From assembly GCF_002102175.1 (NCBI RefSeq), contig NZ_LQOX01000119.1, forward strand, positions 90,695-154,694: a stretch of DNA of 64,000 nucleotides, in the 5' to 3' direction. Position numbers and translations under genes: made by a program. Numbering within the stretch: position 1 is the first letter of the stretch; the number at the start of each line of letters is the position of its first letter. This document shows positions 29,424 to 40,362 of the stretch, in pieces. The stretch is from Mycobacterium gastri (GTDB lineage Bacteria > Actinomycetota > Actinomycetes > Mycobacteriales > Mycobacteriaceae). The notes beneath the pieces are model-generated. The model made no database searches, was not told the origin of the DNA, and saw nothing but the letters and a program-made list of their open reading frames with translations.

Positions 29424-29657
29424 ATGGAATTGGCCCTGCAGATCACCTTGGTGATCACCAGCGTGCTGGTGGTGTTGCTGGTACTGCTGCATCGCGCGAA
29501 GGGGGGCGGCTTGTCGACCCTGTTCGGCGGCGGTGTGCAGTCCAGCCTGTCCGGGTCGACCGTTGTCGAGAAAAACTTGGACCGGTTGACGCTGTTCATC
29601 ACCGGAATCTGGGTGGTGTGCATCATCGGCGTCGGTTTGCTGATCAAGTACCGCTGA
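29424..29657 (+). CDS. secG: preprotein translocase subunit SecG
   Basis: 77 residues, two membrane segments ([19 protein letters not shown] and [20 protein letters not shown]) flanking the SecG loop [19 protein letters not shown]. Auxiliary subunit of SecYEG at the plasma membrane. It diverges from ppc with 69 nt between starts. In H37Rv, secG runs in the same direction as tpi; here it runs opposite to tpiA-pgk-gap, so the segment looks rearranged. Confidence 0.95.
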   Translation: MELALQITLVITSVLVVLLVLLHRAKGGGLSTLFGGGVQSSLSGSTVVEKNLDRLTLFITGIWVVCIIGVGLLIKYR

Positions 29658-29722
29658 CGCCCGCCCGCGCAGCCCAGCGCTTGTGCGCCCGCTACTCGGA
29701 CCGCCTGCCGGCAGGTAGCCAG

Positions 29723-32047
29723 GTGCGGTTCACAGATCCGGCGGGATTGCCGCCCCGCTCCGAATACGACCTGGTTCGCGGCGCCGGCACGTATGTGGAC
29801 GGCATGCGATTCGACGGCGAGGCGCATGGTTGTTTGGTGCGCTCACCGTTGCCGCACGCCTGGATTCGGCGCATCGACAGCTCGCGGGCCGCGAGCGCGC
29901 CGGGAGTTCTGGCGGTCATCACGGGCCACGACATCGCGGCCACGATCCGTCCGCTGGGCTGCGTGATCGGATTGCGATCCGATTCCGGCGGACCGCGCGT
30001 CGACGCCGACCGAGCCGTATTGGCCGTGGACCGGGTGCGCCACGTCGGTGACGGTGTCGCCTTCGTCGTCGCCGAAACCACACACCAAGCCGTTGCGGCA
30101 GCCGCCTTGGTCGACGTCGACTATGAGCCGCTGCCATACCGAGCAGACGTCGACTCACCCAATCTCGAGGTGCCCATCTGGGCCAGCGCGCCCGATGACG
30201 TGTGCTTCGACTGGCGATTCGGCGACGCACAGGCGTGCCGGGACCTCTTCGCCGCAGCCGATCACGTCGTAACAATCACGCTGACGTCACCGCGGCTTGT
30301 TCCCTACCCCATCGAACCGCGCGCGGCCGTCGGCTTTTACGACGATCAGACCGACACCATGACCTTGCTCGCCAATACCCAAGGGGTGCATTTCGTCCGC
30401 AACGTGCTGGCCCACGCCTTCGACCTAGACCCGCGGCGGTTGCGGGTGCTGACGCCCACTGTCGGCGGTGGCTTTGGCGTAAAGATCTACGCCTACCCCG
30501 AACACGCCCTGGTTCTGGAATGTGCCCGCCGGCTGCGGCGACCGGTCCGCTGGACCGCGACCCGTTCGGAGTCTTTCCTGTCCGACACGCAAGGCCGCGG
30601 GCACATCACCGAGGCGACAATCGCCTTGGACAAAGACGGCCGCTTTCTGGCGTTGTCGGTCCGCCCCACCGTGGATCTGGGCGCGTACCTGTCGCAGCTG
30701 GCGCCGCTCACCGCGACCGGGGTCGGCGCGCCGGTACAGACCGGCGCCTACCGCTTCCAGGCCGTCGAGATCAACGTGCGAGCCATGTTCACCAATAACG
30801 TTCCGGTCGACGCTTTTCGCGGGGCGGGCCGCCCGGAGGCCACCTACGTGCTGGAACGGCTGATCGACCGAGCCGCCCGCGAACTGGGTTTCGATCCGGC
30901 CGAACTGCGGGCCCGCAATCTGCCCGCCACTGCGACCCGGCCCTTTACCGCAACCACCGGCCTGGTGATCGACGGCGGCCGCTTTCTGGACAATCAGATT
31001 CGGTGCCTGGAGGTGGCCAACCGTGCCGGATTCGAAGCGCGCCGCCGACAATCGGCGGCGCGCGGACGGTTGCGCGGCTTCGGTTTTGCCAACTACCTGG
31101 AATCCAACGGCGGCCTGCAGGTCGCTGAAGCCATGCGCGCCGGCACCTTTCCCGTCGAGTGCGCCGCCCTGACATTTTCCGGCGACGGCTGCCTGGACAT
31201 CGTCGTCGGGACCCAATCGAGCGGACAGGACCATGCTTTTCCGCTTCAGCAGCTGGCTGCCCAGCGGCTCGGCATCGATCTCACGCGGATCACCGTGCGA
31301 GAGGGCGACAGTTCGGTAGCGCCGCGGGGCGCGGGCACCGGCGGATCCAAGTCGCTGCTGACCTCGACCGCTGCGCTGGACCAAGCACTGTCCGACGCGG
31401 TGCAGCGCGGCAAGCAGGTGCTTGCGGACAAGTGGGGTGTGGATGTCGAGGCGGTGAGCTATGCCGACGGCAGGTTTCTTGCCGATGCCGGTGCGGGCGA
31501 ATGGTTTTCGTTCTCGATCAGCGAGGTGGCCGCGCACTGGCAGGGAGCCCTCGACGGCCAGTCCGAGGTCAGCTTGCGCCACGGCAGCTTCGCCAACGGC
31601 TGCCATGCCTGCGAACTCGAGATCGACCCCGAAACCGGTTGCGTCACGGTGCTGCGCTATGTCGCGGTCGACGACTTCGGCCGGGTGATCAACGAGCGAG
31701 CGGTGCGTGGCCAGGTGCAGGGCGCGGTGGCACACGGTATCGCGCAGGCGCTCCTGGAGCGTGCACCCGACTGCGCGGAACTGATGAGCATCGCCGCCGG
31801 TGACGCTGCGACGTATGCTCCCCCAACGGCGTGCGAGATACCCGACGTCGAATGGGTGGACAACGGTCTGCCGTCGACGACGAATGTGTTGGGCGCCAAG
31901 GGATGCGGCGAATCCGGCACCGCGGCAGCGCCGCCCGCGGTGATGAACGCCATCGCCGACGCGCTGCACGACTATCCGGCCGCGGCCGGCATCCAGATGC
32001 CCGCCCGCCCCGCCGTCATCTGGGAGGCCATCCATGAAGGACGTTGA
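29723..32047 (+). CDS. molybdenum hydroxylase large subunit (CoxL form II-like)
   Basis: About 774 residues from the GTG at 29723; the frame is open to 29618 inside secG, so the start is uncertain. Xanthine dehydrogenase/CO dehydrogenase-type Mo-MCD subunit. Motifs: [35 protein letters not shown] (the form II AYRGAGR-type loop, not the CO-specific AYXCSFR), [22 protein letters not shown], and the catalytic Glu in [17 protein letters not shown]. The substrate is probably an aldehyde or N-heterocycle rather than CO, but cannot be named. First of three overlapping genes in L-S-M order. Confidence 0.9.
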   Translation: MRFTDPAGLPPRSEYDLVRGAGTYVDGMRFDGEAHGCLVRSPLPHAWIRRIDSSRAASAPGVLAVITGHDIAATIRPLGCVIGLRSDSGGPRVDADRAVLAVDRVRHVGDGVAFVVAETTHQAVAAAALVDVDYEPLPYRADVDSPNLEVPIWASAPDDVCFDWRFGDAQACRDLFAAADHVVTITLTSPRLVPYPIEPRAAVGFYDDQTDTMTLLANTQGVHFVRNVLAHAFDLDPRRLRVLTPTVGGGFGVKIYAYPEHALVLECARRLRRPVRWTATRSESFLSDTQGRGHITEATIALDKDGRFLALSVRPTVDLGAYLSQLAPLTATGVGAPVQTGAYRFQAVEINVRAMFTNNVPVDAFRGAGRPEATYVLERLIDRAARELGFDPAELRARNLPATATRPFTATTGLVIDGGRFLDNQIRCLEVANRAGFEARRRQSAARGRLRGFGFANYLESNGGLQVAEAMRAGTFPVECAALTFSGDGCLDIVVGTQSSGQDHAFPLQQLAAQRLGIDLTRITVREGDSSVAPRGAGTGGSKSLLTSTAALDQALSDAVQRGKQVLADKWGVDVEAVSYADGRFLADAGAGEWFSFSISEVAAHWQGALDGQSEVSLRHGSFANGCHACELEIDPETGCVTVLRYVAVDDFGRVINERAVRGQVQGAVAHGIAQALLERAPDCAELMSIAAGDAATYAPPTACEIPDVEWVDNGLPSTTNVLGAKGCGESGTAAAPPAVMNAIADALHDYPAAAGIQMPARPAVIWEAIHEGR

Positions 32048-32546
32048 GGCCGAAGGGTTGAGCGCGGTCAGGTTCACGGTCAACGGTAATCCGGCCGAAG
32101 TGAACGTGGCTGCACACGACCGTCTGGTCGACCTGCTGCGCGGCCCGCTTGGACTCACCGGCGCCGCGATCGGATGCGATACGGCCGTGTGCGGGGCTTG
32201 TACGGTGTTGCTGGATGGCCGCGCGGTGAAGTCCTGCACCGTTCTTGCGCTGCAGGCCGGGGACACCGACGTCGTCACCGTCGAAGGCTTGGCCACGCCG
32301 GATTCGCTGCACGCGCTGCAGGCGGCATTCCTGCGCCACGGCGCCGTGCAATGCGGCTACTGCACCGCGGGCATGCTGGTGGCCGCCGTCGACCTGGTGG
32401 CCCGTTATGGCGCGTCGCCAGATGAGGCCATCATCCGCGACGGCATCTCCGGCAACCTGTGCCGCTGCACCGGATACCGCAGCATTGTCTCCGCCATCGC
32501 CGAGGCCGCCGCGGAGATGGCCGCTGAAGACGGGCAGAGGCGGTGA
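32034..32546 (+). CDS. molybdenum hydroxylase [2Fe-2S] small subunit (CoxS-like)
   Basis: 170 residues. Carries both [2Fe-2S] clusters: the plant-ferredoxin type CDTAVCGACTVLLDGRAVKSC and the helical type CGYCTAGM with CRCTGYRSIV. Passes electrons from the Mo site to FAD. Starts 14 nt before the end of the large subunit; its stop overlaps the FAD subunit by 4 nt. Confidence 0.95.
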   Translation: MKDVEAEGLSAVRFTVNGNPAEVNVAAHDRLVDLLRGPLGLTGAAIGCDTAVCGACTVLLDGRAVKSCTVLALQAGDTDVVTVEGLATPDSLHALQAAFLRHGAVQCGYCTAGMLVAAVDLVARYGASPDEAIIRDGISGNLCRCTGYRSIVSAIAEAAAEMAAEDGQRR

Positions 32547-33325
32547 GCGCCTGGGTCTATCATCGCCCCACCACGGTCGGTGAAGCAGTCCGGCTGCTCG
32601 GCTGCGGGGGCGCCGTGCCATTGGCCGGCGGACAAACCCTGGTCCCGGCGTTAACCAGGACACCGGGAAGGCGGGTGATGCTGGTGGACCTCGGCGCGGT
32701 CACGGCCCTACGCGACATTACCGTCAACGGCGCCGAGGTCTGCATAGGCGCAATGGCGACCCATACCCAGATCGCTACCGATACACTTGTCCGGCAAGCA
32801 CTTCCATCGTTGGCGCTGCTGGCTTCCCAAATCGCCGATCTTCAGGTGCGCAACCGCGCGACCATTGGCGGGTCGCTGGCATACAACGATCCGGCCGGTG
32901 ACTACCCTGCCGCGTGTGTGGGATTGGGTGCCACGGTGATCACCGACCGGCGCCGCATCCCGGCCGAAGAATTCTTCACCGGCGCGTTCAGCACCGCTTT
33001 GGCCGATTCGGAAGTCATTGTCTCGCTGCTCTTTCCGATGTCCCCCACACTATTGCGATCGGCATATGCGCGGCTGCCCGATCGAGCTGCGCGCAGTGCG
33101 CTGATCGGGGTGATGGTGGCCGAGACGGAATCCGGATTCCGAGTCGCCATCAGCGGTTTGGCATCGGGTCCGACACGGTGGCCCGACGCCGAAGCGGCGT
33201 TGAGCAAGCGACCGCACCCGGATGCGTTGCGAGACATCGCGTGCCCGCCCGGCGGTACCGACCGTTATCGAGCCCACCTGGCACGGACGCTGACCATTCG
33301 GGCGGTGCGGTCATTGACCACGTAA
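32543..33325 (+). CDS. molybdenum hydroxylase FAD-binding subunit (CoxM-like)
   Basis: 260 residues, GTG start in a GTGA overlap. FAD-binding motifs AGGQTLVPAL near residue 32 and the TIGGSLAYNDPAGDYPA loop near residue 112. Completes the three-subunit enzyme. No maturation gene (XdhC/CoxF, CoxD-like ATPase, MoCo sulfurase) lies next to it, so insertion and sulfuration of the cofactor must be served from elsewhere. Confidence 0.92.
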   Translation: MSAWVYHRPTTVGEAVRLLGCGGAVPLAGGQTLVPALTRTPGRRVMLVDLGAVTALRDITVNGAEVCIGAMATHTQIATDTLVRQALPSLALLASQIADLQVRNRATIGGSLAYNDPAGDYPAACVGLGATVITDRRRIPAEEFFTGAFSTALADSEVIVSLLFPMSPTLLRSAYARLPDRAARSALIGVMVAETESGFRVAISGLASGPTRWPDAEAALSKRPHPDALRDIACPPGGTDRYRAHLARTLTIRAVRSLTT

Positions 33326-33338
33326 CCACGTGATCCAC

Positions 33339-35063
33339 CTATCGAATAGCAACTGCGCTCTGATCCAGGCGCGCCAACCGATGCTCTACATCATCGATCA
33401 ACGCAACCGGATCATCACCGCCGTCGATCGCCACGCTGATCGCGGTGATCGCGTCCACTGCGTCCTCCAGTTCAATGGCTGCCGGAATGGCCTGTGCCGC
33501 CAGTGAACTGACCGGCGGAGGTTCCAGCACGGCGGCCTCCGCGCCAGCGCGCACCCGGTGTGCCAGCCGGTATGCCTCGTCGCGGGTAGCCTGCCAGCGT
33601 CGGCGCTGACCGGCCGGCTTGACCGCCTCGGCGAAATAACGGCGCGCCGCGGCCAGAGCCGACGAGAACCGGGCGGAGCCGGGTAAGCGCCTGGCCCCCG
33701 GCCACAGCAGATAACCAAACACCACGGCGACAGCGGCGCCGATGAGAGTGTCGACCAGTCGGATAGCGGGTGCGTTCGGATCGGGCTGACCGATCGACTG
33801 CGACAACAGCGCCGCGCTGGTGATTCCGATGACGCTGAGGCCGTAGAGTTTCGGCGCCGAGAGCACCACAAAGCCCAGCGCCAGCGCGGTCGCCACCACC
33901 ACCGGCAGGCCCGAGGGCCAGACCGCCAGATAGCCCGTCACCAGCAACGCACCTATCAAGGTGCCGAAAATCCGGTTAACCGTGCGCACGAACACCGACG
34001 CGTACTCCGGGCGCACAATGACAGCGGTGGTCAACGGCAACCAGAACGAATGGGTGCGTTCATGCATCGCGACAGTGATGCCAGTCGCCACTGCCAGGCA
34101 CAGCCCAATCCGCACACCGTTGGCTACGGTATCGCGCGAACAAGCCGTTCGAATCAGGGACGACAGCCTGCTGGTTGCCGGCACCGGTGCGCCCGGGCGC
34201 ACCGGGTCGGGGCGCAGCGCATCGGCCAGCGCCAGTAGCCACGGATCGTCGCGCTCCGACAGTACGACCGAGGCCTGCTTGCCAGCCCGAATCTGCCTGG
34301 CGGCCAGTCGGATTGCTTCGATAGCCGGGTCAGGCACCGGTTTGCCCTGGGCATACAAAGCTGCCGCCGCGAGCGCCACCAAGTCGGCCTGCCGGTGCTG
34401 CCGGGTGGCTCGTGCAATTGCCGACGCGGCTGCCAGTCGCGCCCGTGCGGCACTGGCATCCGCGGCGCCGATAGCTGCGCACAAGTCCGCGGCCGCGTCG
34501 AACACTCCGGCCACTGCGCGTCGTTCCTGCGCGCCACGCCGAAATGCCCAGGACGCCAATAAGGCCACGGTGGCCACCGCGGCACCGGCCAAATACCACA
34601 GCACCTGCTGCCACCAGGGCAGCGACGACCCGCCGAACTGACCGAACGCCACGCCGACGGACAGCATCATCCCGAATGCCGTTGCGCTAGAGCCTATTCC
34701 GCCAATCAATCCGGAGATCGTGCCGGCGGTTGCCGCAGTGAGCACCAGTCCCGCGGTCGAAACCGGAACCAGCGTGCCAGCGCCGATACCCAGCGCACCG
34801 CCACTGGCCTGGGCGATCACCGCTCGCCAACGAGCACGGTATGACCCGGTGGCGAGGAAGCCGACGGCACATGCCGCCCCGAGAAAGGCCACTCCCGCGA
34901 CTTGGAGATCTCCCACGAGCACGCCGGTTCCGCCGATCAACGCGGCGGTGGCCATCGCCCACAGCGCCGACCCGACAGCCCAGGGTGCGTTGGCCGGCCG
35001 AAGCGCCCCGATAACGCTGCCGCTAAGCGCCGCAATGTGGTTCATCAACCGATGCTGCTGCAC
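33339..35063 (-). CDS. FUSC-family membrane protein (aromatic-acid exporter type)
   Basis: 574 residues (an alternative ATG at 35045). Two sets of about five or six hydrophobic segments, the first in residues 15-170 and the second in about 330-450, with a cytosolic helical linker between. The second set begins near GVRIGLCLAVATGITVAMHE and FWLPLTTAVIVRPEY, the signature of the FUSC family, which includes aromatic-acid efflux proteins. The substrate is unknown. It converges with the molybdenum hydroxylase operon 13 nt away and lies upstream of tpiA on the same strand. Confidence 0.83.
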   Translation of the reverse strand: MQQHRLMNHIAALSGSVIGALRPANAPWAVGSALWAMATAALIGGTGVLVGDLQVAGVAFLGAACAVGFLATGSYRARWRAVIAQASGGALGIGAGTLVPVSTAGLVLTAATAGTISGLIGGIGSSATAFGMMLSVGVAFGQFGGSSLPWWQQVLWYLAGAAVATVALLASWAFRRGAQERRAVAGVFDAAADLCAAIGAADASAARARLAAASAIARATRQHRQADLVALAAAALYAQGKPVPDPAIEAIRLAARQIRAGKQASVVLSERDDPWLLALADALRPDPVRPGAPVPATSRLSSLIRTACSRDTVANGVRIGLCLAVATGITVAMHERTHSFWLPLTTAVIVRPEYASVFVRTVNRIFGTLIGALLVTGYLAVWPSGLPVVVATALALGFVVLSAPKLYGLSVIGITSAALLSQSIGQPDPNAPAIRLVDTLIGAAVAVVFGYLLWPGARRLPGSARFSSALAAARRYFAEAVKPAGQRRRWQATRDEAYRLAHRVRAGAEAAVLEPPPVSSLAAQAIPAAIELEDAVDAITAISVAIDGGDDPVALIDDVEHRLARLDQSAVAIR

Positions 35064-35099
35064 CCGTCACCCGTCGCGTCGACGTGGAATGGCGCGGCT

Positions 35100-35885
35100 T
35101 TACGGCAGCGGTCCCCCGGCGGCGATGGCGGCCAGCGTCGCGAACTGCTCCCCCTCCAGCGACGCTCCGCCAACCAGGCCGCCGTCGACGTCGTCCTGGG
35201 CGACCAGCTCGGCGACATTCTTCGCGTTCATCGAGCCGCCGTAGAGCACCCGCACTGTCTCGGCGATCTTCGCTGACGCCAGCGACGCCAACTCCTTTCG
35301 GATCGCCGCGCAGACCTCTTGGGCGTCGGCGGCGCTGGCCACCCGCCCGGTGCCGATCGCCCAGACCGGCTCATAGGCGATGACGACGGACCCGATCTGC
35401 TCGGCCGACAGGCCGGCCAGCGAACCGCGCAGCTGTTCGACGTTGTATGCCACGTGGTTTCCTGCTTCCCGCACGTCGAGGTGTTCGCCGATGCAGACGA
35501 TCGGCGTCAGCCCGTGCCTGAGCGCGGCGGCGGCCTTGGCGGCCACCAGGGCATCGTCCTCGTTGTGGTAGGTGCGCCGCTCGGAGTGTCCGACAATGAC
35601 GTAGCTGCAACCCAGTTTCGCCAGGAACGCCCCGCTGATATCACCGGTGTAGGCGCCGGAATCGTGTTGTGACAAGTCCTGGGCACCATAGGTCAAGCGC
35701 AGCTTGTCACCGTCAACCAGCGTCTGCACGCTGCGCAGGTCGGTGAACGGCGGGATCACCGTCACGTCAACCTTGTCGTAATACTTGTCCGGCAACGCGA
35801 ACGCGACCTTTTGCACCAGCGCGATCGCCTCGAAGTGATTGAGGTTCATCTTCCAGTTGCCGGCGATCAACGGCTTGCGGCTCAC
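35100..35885 (-). CDS. tpiA: triosephosphate isomerase
   Basis: 261 residues. Motifs: [12 protein letters not shown] at the start (catalytic Lys), VGHSERR (catalytic His region) and [11 protein letters not shown] (catalytic Glu). Interconverts dihydroxyacetone phosphate and glyceraldehyde 3-phosphate. The start overlaps the pgk stop by 4 nt in a gap-pgk-tpiA operon. Confidence 0.97.
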   Translation of the reverse strand: MSRKPLIAGNWKMNLNHFEAIALVQKVAFALPDKYYDKVDVTVIPPFTDLRSVQTLVDGDKLRLTYGAQDLSQHDSGAYTGDISGAFLAKLGCSYVIVGHSERRTYHNEDDALVAAKAAAALRHGLTPIVCIGEHLDVREAGNHVAYNVEQLRGSLAGLSAEQIGSVVIAYEPVWAIGTGRVASAADAQEVCAAIRKELASLASAKIAETVRVLYGGSMNAKNVAELVAQDDVDGGLVGGASLEGEQFATLAAIAAGGPLP

Positions 35886-37120
35886 GACTTCCCTCCAGTC
35901 GGCTGCTCACGACCCAGCACCTCGATGCCGGGAAGTGTTTTGCCCTCAAGGTATTCCAGCGACGCGCCGCCGCCGGTGGATATGTGCGAAAAGTCGCTTT
36001 CGGCGATGCCGAGCGCACGCACCGCGGCCGCCGAGTCACCGCCGCCGACCACGCTGAAAGCTCCTCTACCGGTCGCGGCGGCAATCGCCTCGGCGACGCC
36101 CCTGGTACCCGCCGCATACCCGGGGAATTCGAACACGCCCATGGGCCCGTTCCAGAAAATGGTCTTGGCGTTGGACAGCAGCGTGGCGAACCGTTTGACC
36201 GATCCCGGGCCGATGTCCAGGCCCATCAGGTCGTGCGGGATCGCGTCGGCGGCGACGGTTTGGGGCGGCGAATCTGCGGCGAACTTCTCGGTCACCACGA
36301 TGTCGACGGGTAGCCGCAGCACGTCGTGGTAGGTGTCGAGCAGCTTGCGGCAGGTGTCGATCATCTCGCCTTCCAGCAACGACGTTCCAACCGAATAGCC
36401 TTCCGCAGCAAGGAAAGTGAAACACATTCCGCCGCCGATAACGATGCTGTCGGCCTTGGTGGCCAGCGACTCGATCACACCGAGTTTGTCCGACACCTTC
36501 GATCCGCCCAGCACCACCGCGTAGGGCCGCTCGGAGGAACCCGTCAACTGCTCGAGCACCCGGATCTCCTCGGCGACCAGCATGCCGGCGTAGTGCGGCA
36601 GCAACGTTGCCACGTCGTAGACCGAGGCTTGTTTGCGGTGCACCACACCGAACCCGTCGGAGACGAACGCGCCTCCGGGAGAGACCAATTCGGCAAGCTG
36701 CCGAGCCAGGGCGAGGCGCTCACCGTCGTCCTTGGCGATCTCGCGCTTGTCGAAGCGGATGTTCTCCAGCAGCAGGATGTCGCCGGCCGTCAGCCCTTCG
36801 GCGCGGGCCAGCGCGTCGGCGCCGACGACATCCCCGGCCAGCTGAACGTGCCGGCCCAGCTGCTCACCCAGGGCCGCGGCCACCGGCGCCAGCGACAGCT
36901 TGGGGTCGGGGCCGGCCTTGGGGCGACCCAGGTGCGCGGTGACCACCAGCTTGGCGCCGGCATCGAGCAACGCCCGCAACGTCGGCGCCGACGCGGTGAT
37001 ACGGCCCGGGTCGGTGATGGCGCCGTTCTCATCGAGCGGAACATTCAGGTCGGAGCGCACCAATACGCCGCGACCCGAAACACCTTCGGCGAGAAGGTCT
37101 TCGAGGGAATGGATAGTCAC
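35882..37120 (-). CDS. pgk: phosphoglycerate kinase
   Basis: 412 residues. Motifs: [15 protein letters not shown] near residue 20, [19 protein letters not shown], and the nucleotide-binding GGGDSAAAV near the C-terminus. Substrate-level phosphorylation step of glycolysis. It follows gap by 12 nt and overlaps tpiA by 4 nt. Confidence 0.97.
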   Translation of the reverse strand: MTIHSLEDLLAEGVSGRGVLVRSDLNVPLDENGAITDPGRITASAPTLRALLDAGAKLVVTAHLGRPKAGPDPKLSLAPVAAALGEQLGRHVQLAGDVVGADALARAEGLTAGDILLLENIRFDKREIAKDDGERLALARQLAELVSPGGAFVSDGFGVVHRKQASVYDVATLLPHYAGMLVAEEIRVLEQLTGSSERPYAVVLGGSKVSDKLGVIESLATKADSIVIGGGMCFTFLAAEGYSVGTSLLEGEMIDTCRKLLDTYHDVLRLPVDIVVTEKFAADSPPQTVAADAIPHDLMGLDIGPGSVKRFATLLSNAKTIFWNGPMGVFEFPGYAAGTRGVAEAIAAATGRGAFSVVGGGDSAAAVRALGIAESDFSHISTGGGASLEYLEGKTLPGIEVLGREQPTGGKS

Positions 37121-37132
37121 GGCTGCGTGAGT

Positions 37133-38536
<1,404 letters not shown>

Positions 38537-39583
38537 GTGATGACGGTCTTCGATCGGTTCAACTTGAAAGTGGTTGCCTGCGCTGGCTTGTGCGGGGCCG
38601 CTATAGCGTTGAGCCCGGATGTAGCTGCCGCCCCGCTGAAGACCGGCGGCTACGGGTGCGTCCAGGGGATGGCGGGCGAGGGTGCAGCGCCGGTGGCCGG
38701 CGGAGCCGGTGGAGCGGCCGGTGGAGCGCCCGCAGCCGGTGGAGCGGCCGCAGCTGGTGGATGCTGCGCCGCGGGCGGAGCAGCCGCGGGCGGACCGGCC
38801 GCAGCCGGCGGAACAACAGCCGGGGGCGGCCCCGCAACGGGTGGCGGCTCCGCAACAGGTGGCGGCCCGGTAACGGGTGGCGGCTCCGCAACAGGTGGCG
38901 GCCCCGTAACGGGTGGCGGCTCCGCAACGGCCGGCGGAACAGCAGCGGGGGGCGGACCAGCACCCATCGCCGAGGTATGTGCGGCTAGCGCTCCGCTCAC
39001 TGACATGTCGGGTGTTCCGCTGGTAGTGCCCGGACCGGTTCCGGCGGTGCCGGCCGGTGCTCCGCTGATCGCACTGGGACCACCAGTGCCCGCCGTTGCG
39101 CCGGTACCCGCCGCGGCCCCAGTGCCCGCCGTTGTGCCGGTACCCGCCGTGGCCCCAATGCCCGCCGTTGCGCCGGTACCCGCCGTGGCCCCAATGCCCG
39201 CCGTTGCGCCGGTACCCGCCGCGGTCCCAGTGCCCGCCGCTGTTCCGGTGCCCGCCGTTGCGCCGGTGCCCGCCGCTGTTCCGGTGCCCGCCGCTGCGCC
39301 GGTGCCCGCCGCTGTCCCGGTGCCCGCCGCTGCGCCGGTGCCCGCCGCTGTGCCGGTGCCCGCCGGCGCCCCGGTCATTGCGCCGATGCCGGCTGGTGTT
39401 CCGTTGATCGCACTCGGGCCGGTGGCGGCGGGTGCGCCACTGGATGCGCCGGCGCTGGCCGGGGCTCCGATCGTTGACATGTCTGGGACCGGCAAGGGTG
39501 CGCCGACTGGTCCCGCACCGGCCGGCGGGCCCGTACCCGGCCAGCCCGTTGCGCCCGGTCCTTCGGGTGCGGGCGCTGGCTGA
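38537..39583 (+). CDS. secreted Gly/Ala/Pro/Val-rich repeat protein (Rv1435c-like)
   Basis: 348 residues (GTG 38537 or ATG 38540). A signal peptide of about 32 residues (KVVACAGLCGAAIALSPDVAAA) leads to a secreted protein. Residues 45-145 are Gly/Ala/Thr repeats such as ATGGGPVTGGGS, and residues 165-290 are AP/VP repeats of the type PVPAAVPVPA. Two similar modules, APLTDMSG and APIVDMSG, bracket the Pro-rich arm, each linked to a PLIALGP motif. Four cysteines lie in the N-terminal half (Cys41, a Cys-Cys pair, and one at AEVCAAS). Matches Rv1435c in position and composition but is longer. Function unknown; a cell-wall spacer is plausible. Confidence 0.8.
   Translation: MMTVFDRFNLKVVACAGLCGAAIALSPDVAAAPLKTGGYGCVQGMAGEGAAPVAGGAGGAAGGAPAAGGAAAAGGCCAAGGAAAGGPAAAGGTTAGGGPATGGGSATGGGPVTGGGSATGGGPVTGGGSATAGGTAAGGGPAPIAEVCAASAPLTDMSGVPLVVPGPVPAVPAGAPLIALGPPVPAVAPVPAAAPVPAVVPVPAVAPMPAVAPVPAVAPMPAVAPVPAAVPVPAAVPVPAVAPVPAAVPVPAAAPVPAAVPVPAAAPVPAAVPVPAGAPVIAPMPAGVPLIALGPVAAGAPLDAPALAGAPIVDMSGTGKGAPTGPAPAGGPVPGQPVAPGPSGAGAG
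38831..38930 (+). repeat. 36-bp tandem repeat in the Gly/Thr-rich region
   Basis: Alternating 18-bp blocks (GTAACGGGTGGCGGCTCC, and GCAACAGGTGGCGGCCC plus one base) give a 36-bp period repeated nearly three times. It encodes the ATGGG/PVTGGGS pattern. Copy number is likely variable between strains. Confidence 0.75.
39085..39365 (+). repeat. degenerate 15/30-bp tandem repeats in the Pro/Val-rich region
   Basis: Repeated blocks of the type GTGCCCGCCGCTGTTCCG and GTACCCGCCGTGGCCCCAAT encode the alternating PVPA and APVPA steps. The array has many near-identical copies and is prone to length change. Confidence 0.75.
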
Positions 39584-40362
39584 GGTTCAGCCTCGTCCGT
39601 CCTCTCTTCGGTTTGTGCCGACCAGCTGGGCACCACCAGCGAATGCAGTGGCTGCCGCCGGTGGGCCAGTATCTCGTCGGCGGTCTTCGCCCAGGCCGGG
39701 CGCGGTGATGGTAAGCGTGCCGTCAAGCGTGGAAGTCAAAGCGCGCGTGAACAATTCGAGCGGCCCGGGCACACCCTGGTCACGTCGGGCTGACCGAGCA
39801 ACGTGATTGCCCGCCAAGCTGTCAACCCCGCGACATCTAGCTCTGCATCCCCACACGGCACGCCGATACCGCACCTCGCTCGAACCTCTTGTGATGGTGG
39901 GCGTTCGGGGGATGCCTCACGTGCTCACCCAATCGGCTGCCATGCCGCGGCATCGAGTGTGCGGCGACGGCTTTGAACGTGCATGTAGGGCGGGAACCGC
40001 CACGATCGGCCGCCCTGACGGCACACTCGGCGCCGCAAGCGCTCACTCGGCGCCCACCAGCGCACAGTCGACGCCACCAGCCGCCGACCCAACCGCGCCA
40101 GCCAACGACCTTCATCTTTTCGTGCCGGGCATAGGCCCCTCAACGCTCCGAGCGACAGTTTCGGTTGCGCCGTGCCGCGAATGAGGTTGCCGCGCAGGCG
40201 GGCACGGCGAGCGTCGCCTCCGACAGAAACCAGTGTTGCGGATGTGGCTAAGCAGCAATATGGACCCGATTCATCCGTGACCGACGAGACGATTCTCACT
40301 CGTGCATGGGCTTTGTCGAGTCGTATCGAAGGCATGAAACGGCGGCGCCGGAACGGCGGACG
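39584..40362. other. gene-poor interval, no supported gene
   Basis: 779 nt between the repeat protein and the convergent dehydrogenase. Open frames on both strands (for example 39807-40184 plus and 39925-40335 minus) lack a recognisable domain, a good ribosome site or convincing composition. In H37Rv this interval carries Rv1434 and the L,D-transpeptidase gene Rv1433; I find no transpeptidase motif here, so it seems to have been lost or moved. Confidence 0.6.

Noticed and set aside
38537..39583. CRISPR-like array in the repeat-rich segment
   Set aside because: Repeats are directly adjacent or nearly so, have no unique spacers, and lie in frame inside a signal-peptide protein.
39807..40335. 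Open frames on both strands in the gap before the dehydrogenase
   Set aside because: No domain, no clear ribosome site, and His/Arg/Ala/Pro composition typical of noncoding GC-rich sequence.
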